NCBI GenBank assembly: GCA_958446555.1
Contig: CAUCWU010000081.1
Coordinates: 1-8,531, forward strand
DNA length: 8,531 nucleotides
Direction of reading: 5' to 3'
From: an uncultured Lachnospiraceae bacterium
Lineage (GTDB): Bacteria > Bacillota > Clostridia > Lachnospirales > Lachnospiraceae
Made by a program: the position numbers and the translations under genes. The notes beneath the pieces were generated by a model that saw only the letters and a list, made by a program, of their open reading frames with translations, was not told the DNA's origin and did not search any database. Each line of letters begins with the position of its first letter. Position 1 is the first letter of the stretch. Of this stretch, positions 1 to 4,306 are shown piece by piece.

Positions 1-5
1 TACTA

Positions 6-25
6 ATATCAGTAATTATTACTAT
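6..25. promoter_or_regulatory. Putative PerR box upstream of perR (autoregulation)
   Basis: The core at 11-23 is a perfect palindrome, AGTAAT-T-ATTACT. The surrounding 20 bases match 18 of 20 with the site at 573-592 in front of the rubrerythrin gene. A short AT-rich palindrome next to a Fur-family gene fits the known style of PerR operators. Assignment to PerR is inferred from the two positions and from the PerR-type metal ligands in the adjacent protein. The promoter that it would control is mostly outside the window to the left. Confidence 0.7.
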
Positions 26-66
26 AAACGTCACTCGAAACTACCATTCAGAAAGGACTACATACT

Positions 67-465
67 ATGATTAAATACAGTCGCCAACGTGAGGCAATCG
101 TTCACTATCTGACTGGGCGAACCGACCATCCAAGTGCTGAGATGGTCTATCAGGCCCTTCGCCAGACGCATCCAAATATCAGTCTTGGAACCGTCTACCG
201 AAATCTTGGCTTTCTTGAGGAAAAAGGTCAACTGATGCGAATTCCGATAGACAATGGCTCGGACCGTTTTGACCCAAATGTCGCGCCACACTACCACTTT
301 TTGTGTAGAAAATGCGGATGTTTACAGGATGTTCCAATGACTGCTCTTGACTCGCTTAATCAGCTCGCTCAAGCACATATCGAGGGCATTGTAGAGAGTC
401 ATTCGCTCGTTTTTAAGGGATTATGTAAAGAGTGCGCCAAGCTTTCCGAAGCAGAAATAGAATAA
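67..465 (+). CDS. perR: Fur-family peroxide-responsive repressor PerR
   Basis: This is a 132-residue metal-dependent repressor that would sense peroxide by metal-catalysed oxidation and release stress genes. The N-terminal winged helix (about 1-65) carries the recognition segment S39-LGTVYRNL. The C-terminal dimerisation and metal domain has the PerR-type regulatory ligand set H21 (DHPSAEMVY), D69 (RFDP), H75 and H77 (HYH), and D88 (LQDV). These line up with H37, D85, H91, H93 and D104 of Bacillus subtilis PerR. The structural zinc site is C80-x2-C83 and C120-x2-C123. The N terminus is about 16 residues shorter than in B. subtilis, as is common in clostridia. The start is set by AGAAAGGA at 50-57, nine bases before the ATG. 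A palindrome at 6-25, repeated before the rubrerythrin gene, suggests autoregulation. A Fur or Zur role is less likely, because D69 and D88 favour PerR. Confidence 0.9.
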   Translation: MIKYSRQREAIVHYLTGRTDHPSAEMVYQALRQTHPNISLGTVYRNLGFLEEKGQLMRIPIDNGSDRFDPNVAPHYHFLCRKCGCLQDVPMTALDSLNQLAQAHIEGIVESHSLVFKGLCKECAKLSEAEIE

Positions 466-542
466 TTTCATAATCTTGGCAATCACTTCACTGAGAAGGT
501 TTTCGTAACCCTGGTATCTTTCAAAAATATTTAGAAAAGCAC

Positions 543-571
543 TTGACACTTTCTATCCTTTATGCTATTAT
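543..571 (+). promoter_or_regulatory. Promoter of the rubrerythrin operon (sigma-A type)
   Basis: The -35 element TTGACA (543-548) matches consensus perfectly. The -10 element TATTAT (566-571) has one mismatch and the spacer is exactly 17 bp. Transcription should start near 578, inside the PerR box. Seen directly in the sequence; the start point is inferred. The 77 bases between the perR stop codon and this promoter show only a weak stem (GGTT/AACC around a TTCGT loop, 498-510) and no convincing terminator, so some read-through from perR is possible. Confidence 0.85.
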
Positions 572-572
572 C

Positions 573-592
573 ATATCAGTAACAATTACTAT
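573..592. promoter_or_regulatory. Putative PerR box overlapping the rubrerythrin transcription start
   Basis: The sequence differs from the site at 6-25 only in the two central bases of its palindrome (CA instead of TT). The shared outer parts are ATATCAGTAA and ATTACTAT. It begins one base after the -10 element and covers the expected +1, the classic place for a repressor to block initiation. PerR as the binder is inferred. Confidence 0.75.
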
Positions 593-595
593 TAT

Positions 596-630
596 CAATC
601 AGGGCACTGACCCTATCCAGTCCCTGATTG
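596..630 (+). other. Stem-loop 1 in the rubrerythrin 5' leader
   Basis: CAATCAGGG (596-604) pairs perfectly with CCCTGATTG (622-630). After a one-base bulge (C605), ACTG (606-609) pairs with CAGT (618-621), leaving an eight-base loop. The predicted RNA stem of 13 bp would begin about 18 nt from the 5' end of the transcript. No T-tract follows, so it is not an intrinsic terminator. A 5' stabilising hairpin or a regulatory fold is possible; function is not known. Confidence 0.65.
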
Positions 631-648
631 GTAACAGTAACTAACACA

Positions 649-707
649 AGCGGTTATCCCGCTGGCACTACTGTAAATTCACTGAAGGAAGATTTTTTCT
701 TCCCAGT
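649..707 (+). other. Stem-loops 2 and 3 in the rubrerythrin 5' leader
   Basis: A short hairpin AGCGG-TTATC-CCGCT spans 649-663. A second hairpin pairs GGAAGA (687-692) with TCTTCC (698-703) around a T5 loop. It is extended by ACTG (681-684) with CAGT (704-707) across a two-base bulge. The last stem ends about 20 bases before the Shine-Dalgarno sequence at 729-734, leaving that site free. There is no ATG between the predicted start and 744, so no ATG-initiated leader peptide is apparent. The stems are visible in the sequence; any role in mRNA stability or translation is inferred. Confidence 0.5.
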
Positions 708-743
708 CTTTAAAAATTTTAATTTGAAAAGGAGATTACAATT

Positions 744-1289
744 ATGGCTAAATTTGTCTGTCAGGTATGCGGTTACGTTTATGAAGGAGATGCTGCTCCG
801 GAGTTCTGTCCGGTATGTAAGGCACCGGCTTCCAAGTTCACAAAGCAGGAAGAGACCTTAACTTGGGCTGCTGAGCATGTTGTAGGTGTTGCACAGGGTG
901 TCAGCGAAGATATTCTTGCTGATTTAAGAGCTAACTTCCAGGGTGAGTGCTCTGAGGTTGGTATGTATCTGGCTATGGCTCGTGTTGCTCACAGAGAAGG
1001 CTATCCGGAAATCGGCTTATACTGGGAGAAGGCAGCTTACGAAGAGGCTGAGCATGCAGCTAAGTTTGCTGAGCTTTTAGGCGAGGTTGTTACCGATTCC
1101 ACAAAGAAGAATCTGCAGATGCGTGTAGAGGCTGAAAACGGCGCTACTGCTGGTAAGATGGATCTTGCAAAGCGTGCTAAGGCTGCTAACCTTGATGCAA
1201 TCCATGACACTGTTCATGAGATGGCTCGCGATGAGGCTCGTCACGGCAAGGCATTCGCAGGTCTGTTAAAGAGATATTTTGGTGAGTAA
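744..1289 (+). CDS. rbr: Reverse rubrerythrin (N-terminal rubredoxin, C-terminal diiron domain)
   Basis: This 181-residue cytoplasmic peroxide reductase would reduce hydrogen peroxide to water at a diiron site using electrons relayed through a rubredoxin iron. The rubredoxin-like domain comes first (1-36) with ligands C6-x2-C9 and C22-x2-C25, the reverse of classical rubrerythrin order. The four-helix ferritin-like domain (about 50-178) carries the expected carboxylate and histidine motifs: E68/E71, E100-EAEH104, E129-AEN, and D163-EARH167. Family knowledge: such proteins in clostridia protect anaerobes from peroxide and air. The start is fixed by AAGGAG (729-734), nine bases upstream. A near-consensus promoter with a PerR box and a long structured leader precede it. 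The BFD-like [2Fe-2S] gene follows after 35 bp and is probably cotranscribed. Frequent use of GCT, AAG and CTT codons and the strong signals suggest high expression. Confidence 0.92.
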   Translation: MAKFVCQVCGYVYEGDAAPEFCPVCKAPASKFTKQEETLTWAAEHVVGVAQGVSEDILADLRANFQGECSEVGMYLAMARVAHREGYPEIGLYWEKAAYEEAEHAAKFAELLGEVVTDSTKKNLQMRVEAENGATAGKMDLAKRAKAANLDAIHDTVHEMARDEARHGKAFAGLLKRYFGE

Positions 1290-1324
1290 CGTTATTCATT
1301 GTCACTTCGAAAAGAGGTAATGAT

Positions 1325-1519
1325 ATGGAAAATTATACCATTTGCAATTGTAAAAATGTAACTTACTTTGATGTCGCAGAAGCGCTGCACAACAGTCCTA
1401 CTTTCAGCGATGTAGAAAAGACGTTTGATGAAGTACAAAAAATCACCCACTGCTCTACTGGATGCGGTGGATGTCACGGAAAGATCTTAGACGCTATTTC
1501 CGAGATCATGAATAAATAA
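1325..1519 (+). CDS. Small BFD-like [2Fe-2S]-binding protein
   Basis: This 64-residue protein resembles the [2Fe-2S] domain of bacterioferritin-associated ferredoxin and of NirB. The N-terminal pair C7-x-C9 and the C-terminal pair C47-x2-C50 (GCGGCHGK) are the expected cluster ligands, and C43 is an additional cysteine. No membrane segment or signal peptide is visible, so it should be cytosolic. The start is set by AGAGG at 1313-1317. Lying 35 bp behind the rubrerythrin and ahead of the terminator, it is probably in the same transcript and under the same peroxide control. It may donate electrons to the rubrerythrin or handle iron released under stress. That role is inferred from context only. 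The fold assignment is fairly secure, the partner is not. Confidence 0.8.
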   Translation: MENYTICNCKNVTYFDVAEALHNSPTFSDVEKTFDEVQKITHCSTGCGGCHGKILDAISEIMNK

Positions 1520-1525
1520 AAAAAG

Positions 1526-1559
1526 GAAGATCATCCAAAAACGGGTGATCTTCTTTTTT
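1526..1559 (+). terminator. Intrinsic terminator of the rubrerythrin operon
   Basis: An 11-bp stem pairs 1526-1536 (GAAGATCATCC) with 1543-1553 (GGGTGATCTTC), with one G-T wobble and a six-base loop. It is followed directly by T6 (1554-1559). It begins seven bases after the stop codon of the BFD-like gene. The A-run at 1518-1524 on the other side might let it work weakly in reverse. Confidence 0.93.
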
Positions 1560-1574
1560 CATGTCATTTACCAG

Positions 1575-1602
1575 TTGTTTTTTTGTAATTATCTGTTATA
1601 CT
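1575..1602 (+). promoter_or_regulatory. Promoter of the DegV-family gene
   Basis: The -10 element TATACT (1597-1602) is preceded by TGT, giving an extended -10 (TGnTATACT). A weak -35, TTGTTT (1575-1580), lies 16 bp upstream. Transcription should start near 1609, giving a leader of about 60 nt with an AT-rich stretch holding TTTTAAAA twice (1621-1628 and 1639-1646). Confidence 0.6.
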
Positions 1603-1667
1603 ATTACTAGATTATGTAGTTTTTAAAACCAGATAATATTTTAAAAAAACAATGGAGGTTATGATAT

Positions 1668-2498
1668 ATGATTACCAGAATTATTTCCGACTCTTCCTGC
1701 GAACTTTTTGACAGCGCAGATGGGCAGTTTCGTACAGCACCTTTGACAATCTCCACAGATGAGCGTTCATTTCTTGATGACGACAATCTAAATACACGCG
1801 AGATGCTTGACTATCTTTCTGCACACAAAGGACGCTCATACACGGCATGCCCAAGTATTGAAAGCTGGTTAAGCTGCTTTGAGGGTGCCGATGTTATTTA
1901 CGTTGCAGTGATGACTAGCGCACTTTCCGGAACGCTCAACTCTGCATTATCCGCAAAGTCCATCTATGAGCAGCAGCATCCTGAAGTAAAAATTCATATA
2001 TTTGACACACTGACTACCGGACCTGAGCTATGGCTCTTTATTGAAAAGCTTGAGGAACTTGTCGCTTCCGGTACATCATACGATGAAGTAATTCGTATTG
2101 CTGATGAATATATTCACACAACGCGTCTGTTCTTTGCCTTAAAGTCTCTTCATAATCTAGCAGCCAACGGCCGTATTAATAAAGCAGTTGCTTCTGCAAT
2201 CGGTATTCTTGGTATCTCAATTTTATGTACCGCAACTGAGGAAGGCCGCATTCACCCGATTGGCAAATGCCGAAGCTCGAAAAAATTAATCGCTTCGATT
2301 ATGGATCAGCTTGACAAGGCCGGCTATCACGGTGGCAAGGTTCGCATTAGCCATATCGAAAATGTTGCGCTTGCTGAGAGCCTTCAGGAAGAAATCTATA
2401 AAAAATACCCGCAGGCAGATGTCCAATTTCGACATTGCCGCGGGCTTTGCAGCTACTATGCGGAAAGAGGCGGTATTTTACTCGGCTGCGAGTGTTGA
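1668..2498 (+). CDS. DegV family fatty-acid-binding protein
   Basis: This 276-residue protein belongs to the DegV family. Members with known structures bind a long-chain fatty acid, and some (FakB) present it to a fatty-acid kinase for phospholipid synthesis. The N-terminal nucleating motif SDSSCEL (7-13) replaces the usual TDST-DL. The lipid-carboxylate loop TSALSGTLNSA (83-93) matches the family S-x-LSGTYxSA motif. LHNLAANGRI (161-170) matches the usual L-x-L-x-x-GGRI. The C terminus is divergent: in place of the common H-x-GPGT segment it has CSYYAERGGILLGCEC, rich in cysteine. GGAGG at 1654-1658 sets the start at 1668; an upstream ATG at 1661 is out of frame. The 3' end overlaps the convergent kinase gene by 21 bp. 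No FakA partner is in the window, so a FakB role is not proved. Confidence 0.85.
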   Translation: MITRIISDSSCELFDSADGQFRTAPLTISTDERSFLDDDNLNTREMLDYLSAHKGRSYTACPSIESWLSCFEGADVIYVAVMTSALSGTLNSALSAKSIYEQQHPEVKIHIFDTLTTGPELWLFIEKLEELVASGTSYDEVIRIADEYIHTTRLFFALKSLHNLAANGRINKAVASAIGILGISILCTATEEGRIHPIGKCRSSKKLIASIMDQLDKAGYHGGKVRISHIENVALAESLQEEIYKKYPQADVQFRHCRGLCSYYAERGGILLGCEC

Positions 2499-3008
2499 TT
2501 CTTTTTTCGCAGCTAACTCCTCAACGATTTGTCTTACCAGCTTGCCGTCGCACTCCTGCACGACATGCGCATATTTTTCATACAGCGGACAGCGCTCATT
2601 GTACAAATCACGAAGCGTCTGTCCGTCTTTTAATGCAACTCCACGAGCTGTCAAATCGCCCAGTCGCTCTTCAATTTCTTCATAAGAAAGCTTCAAATAG
2701 ACAACACAGCCAATCTCCCTTAAATGCTCCATCGCTTTCTCGCCGTAGATGACACTTCCTCCGGTTGCGATGACCGCATTCTCACAATTTAAAGATGCGT
2801 TAATCTCCTCCTCAATCCTTAAAAAGCCATCGACTCCATGCTCAGTAATCAGCTCATGCAACAGTTTTTTTGTCTGCTCCTGAATCACTAGATCTGAATC
2901 TAAAAAGCGGTATCCCAGTCTTTTTGCTAACACAACACCGACCGTACTTTTTCCGGCACCCGGCATTCCAATCAGCACAATATTCTTCTTTTCCTGCATT
3001 GTTTCCAT
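2478..3008 (-). CDS. Shikimate kinase-like P-loop kinase
   Basis: This is a 176-residue small-molecule kinase of the shikimate kinase fold. The Walker A motif is GMPGAGKST (14-22). The D-x-D motif of the substrate site is D37-S-D39. A TGGS motif (82-85) stands in for the usual GGG. The lid carries R122 (LTARGV), and R139 (R-x-P-L-Y-x-x-Y-A) matches the conserved arginine near the C terminus. The arginine normally found in the FRxxE motif is leucine here (FLRIE, 62-66), so shikimate binding may differ. The reading frame is open upstream to an ATG at 3053, but that codon lies in a repeat and has no ribosome site. The ATG at 3008 has AGAGGA nine bases ahead (3018-3023), so it is preferred. The gene has its own promoter at 3156-3184. 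No other aromatic-pathway genes are present. The family is secure; substrate is less so. Confidence 0.82.
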   Translation of the reverse strand: METMQEKKNIVLIGMPGAGKSTVGVVLAKRLGYRFLDSDLVIQEQTKKLLHELITEHGVDGFLRIEEEINASLNCENAVIATGGSVIYGEKAMEHLREIGCVVYLKLSYEEIEERLGDLTARGVALKDGQTLRDLYNERCPLYEKYAHVVQECDGKLVRQIVEELAAKKESTLAAE

Positions 3009-3052
3009 AGTATCAAATCCTCTCGTATGTTTGCTTACTGTCTGCTTGTCCA

Positions 3053-3155
3053 TGGGGTCAGGAGAACTATGGGGTCAGGCACGGATAAACTCAAGTTTCG
3101 TGAACTGACCCCAATTTCGCACTTTAGGTTTCGAACTGACCCCAGTTTCGCACTT
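3053..3155. repeat. Palindromic repeat element A (GGGGTCA/TGACCCC family)
   Basis: Two forward GGGGTCA units (3054-3060, 3071-3077) and two reverse TGACCCC units (3106-3112, 3137-3143) lie within about 100 bp. Positions 3070-3113 form one imperfect hairpin: TGGGGTCAG pairs with CTGACCCCA, then CACG with CGTG, then AAACT with AGTTT. A 23-base direct repeat, GAACTGACCCCA(A/G)TTTCGCACTT, occurs at 3102-3124 and 3133-3155 with one mismatch. The hairpin unit aligns with that of element B at 4217-4260 in about 41 of 45 columns. This is typical of REP/REPIN or MITE-like noncoding repeats; no transposase is in the window. It lies in the leader of the kinase gene. Confidence 0.85.
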
Positions 3156-3184
3156 ATTATATCAGAAGAAAACGTTGTCTTCTA
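3156..3184 (-). promoter_or_regulatory. Extended -10 promoter of the shikimate kinase-like gene
   Basis: Read on the minus strand, the consensus TATAAT lies at 3161-3156 and is preceded by TGA, giving a perfect extended -10 (TGATATAAT). A weak -35, TAGAAG, lies 17 bp upstream at 3184-3179. Transcription would begin near 3149 and run through repeat element A, producing a leader of about 140 nt before the start codon at 3008. Confidence 0.65.
3164..3183. promoter_or_regulatory. 20-bp palindrome in the kinase promoter, possible operator
   Basis: The site reads AGAAGA-A-AACGTT-G-TCTTCT. Nine of ten base pairs of the dyad match; only the A/G pair flanking the AACGTT core fails. It fills the spacer between -35 and -10 of the minus-strand promoter, a position fit for a repressor. 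It is not followed by a T-tract in the minus direction, so it is not a good terminator for the glycosyltransferase gene. The binding protein is unknown. Confidence 0.5.
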
Positions 3185-3213
3185 CAGAAATTTTTTTCAG
3201 ATTGGTGTGTTTC

Positions 3214-4158
3214 TTAATGCTCATTCTGCTTTAGTCGCTTTTGAAATTCTGCCTGGTACAACTCTAATTCAAAATCTTGCCTATTTTTGTGAAGCATATT
3301 TTGCAAAGAAATTCCCACTCCAGCCAACTGTACTGCCACAACCGTCAAAAAGCCAGATACAATCAATGTTGGAAATCTCGGCACTAATCCAGTCTGAATG
3401 TATGTAACAAGTACTGGTAAGAATAGTAACAGGGCAACAAGCAAAATTCCTGCACTGATTGTACCAAAAAAGGCAAATGGATTATAAATACGGAACAAAC
3501 GAATCAACGTTTTAATTACACTCCATCCATCCGAAAACGTATCAAGCTTTGACTCGCTTCCCTCTGGTCGATCTCGATATGGTATAATCACATTTTCGAT
3601 CTGTAGTCGCTTGTCAATTGCATGAATGCTCATCTCAGTCTCGATTTCAAATCGACATGATAAAATTGGGAATGTCTTTACAAATCGATAGCTAAATGCT
3701 CGATACCCAGTCATAATGTCTCGTATATTTCCATGAAAAAACTTTGTGATCATTCCTCTGACAAGTCGATTTCCAAGATTGTGAAATGGTCGCTTATTTT
3801 CGGTAAAGTAGGTGGATGAGAGTCGATCTCCCACTACCATATCAGCATTGTGATTCTTAACGAGATGAACCATTTCCGGTGCCGATTCTGCCGGATAGGT
3901 ATCATCTCCATCCACCAGTATATAGCAGTTTGCGTCAATCTCCTGAAACATTCGTCTGACAACATTTCCCTTTCCCTGCTGATATTCATACCGCACAACT
4001 GCTCCCGCTTTCTTTGCAATCTCGTCTGTGCCATCGGTTGAGTTGTTGTCGTATACATAAATTACCGCATCTGGGAGCACACGGTGAAAATCCTCCACCA
4101 CTTTCCCAATTGTTTTGCTCTCATTATAACACGGTATCATTACTGCTATCTCATCCAT
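3214..4158 (-). CDS. Family 2 glycosyltransferase, DPM1-like, with two C-terminal membrane helices
   Basis: This 314-residue protein would transfer a sugar from a nucleotide donor to a polyprenyl phosphate or other membrane acceptor at the inner face of the membrane. The GT-A domain has the opening motif IPCYNE (8-13), YDNNSTDGT (36-44), the metal-binding DxD motif as VDGDDT (82-87), GDRL (110-113), and DIMTGYRAF (147-155), typical of dolichol-phosphate-mannose-synthase-like enzymes. Two hydrophobic segments follow at about 230-255 and 263-285, then a charged cytosolic tail. GGGAG at 4168-4172 is nine bases from the ATG at 4158 but only three from an in-frame ATG at 4164, so 4158 is preferred; the longer form has two more residues. 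It lies downstream of the acyltransferase and large membrane protein on the same strand, and is flanked on both sides by related palindromic repeats. A role in surface polysaccharide or lipid-linked sugar synthesis is inferred. Confidence 0.88.
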   Translation of the reverse strand: MDEIAVMIPCYNESKTIGKVVEDFHRVLPDAVIYVYDNNSTDGTDEIAKKAGAVVRYEYQQGKGNVVRRMFQEIDANCYILVDGDDTYPAESAPEMVHLVKNHNADMVVGDRLSSTYFTENKRPFHNLGNRLVRGMITKFFHGNIRDIMTGYRAFSYRFVKTFPILSCRFEIETEMSIHAIDKRLQIENVIIPYRDRPEGSESKLDTFSDGWSVIKTLIRLFRIYNPFAFFGTISAGILLVALLLFLPVLVTYIQTGLVPRFPTLIVSGFLTVVAVQLAGVGISLQNMLHKNRQDFELELYQAEFQKRLKQNEH

Positions 4159-4210
4159 TCTCATTTTCTCCCGTAAAACTTTTTCTCACAATATTTATCC
4201 AAACTCTGTT

Positions 4211-4305
4211 CTTTCATGGGGTCAAGCACGGATAAACTTAGTTTCCGTGAACTGACCCCATGAGGCACACATAAACTTAGTTTTCTTGAACTGACCCCAT
4301 GAAAG
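4211..4305. repeat. Palindromic repeat element B with perfect 14-bp terminal inverted repeats
   Basis: CTTTCATGGGGTCA (4211-4224) and TGACCCCATGAAAG (4292-4305) are exact reverse complements and bound a 95-bp element. Inside, 4214-4263 forms a hairpin: 11 bp of TCATGGGGTCA with TGACCCCATGA, then CACGG with CCGTG, then AAACT with AGTTT. The right half is repeated after 39 bp: 4232-4263 and 4271-4302 match in 30 of 32 positions. The design, one full hairpin followed by a half unit, is shared with element A in the same orientation. The element starts two bases beyond the stop codon of the large membrane-protein gene and fills most of the gap to the glycosyltransferase. Confidence 0.9.
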
Positions 4306-4306
4306 A

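Noticed and set aside
579..743. Known riboswitch or T-box in the rubrerythrin leader
   Set aside because: The stems do not match any riboswitch consensus I can recognise, and there is no terminator/antiterminator pair.
628..861. Plus-strand open frame starting with TTG upstream of and overlapping the rubrerythrin gene
   Set aside because: It has no ribosome site, starts inside stem-loop 1 and mostly overlaps the rubrerythrin start in another frame. The translation resembles no known protein.
1602..1618. A third PerR box near the DegV promoter, suggested by ATTACT and ACTA...TAGT
   Set aside because: Only one half-site matches. The AGTAA left half seen in the two good boxes is absent.
3009..3053. 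N-terminal extension of the shikimate kinase-like protein from the ATG at 3053
   Set aside because: That ATG is part of the repeat unit ATGGGGTCA and lacks a ribosome site. The ATG at 3008 has AGAGGA at good spacing, directly before the P-loop domain.
3027..3407. Plus-strand open frame across repeat element A and the 3' end of the glycosyltransferase gene
   Set aside because: It is made of palindromic repeat and antisense of a well-supported gene, with no ribosome site.
3053..4305. GGGGTCA repeats as a CRISPR array
   Set aside because: Units are palindromic, irregularly spaced and in two places, with no uniform spacers and no cas genes.
4211..4305. Element B as a plain intrinsic terminator after the large membrane-protein gene
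   Set aside because: No T-tract follows on the minus strand. The perfect 14-bp ends and the related copy at 3053-3155 fit a mobile-type repeat better.
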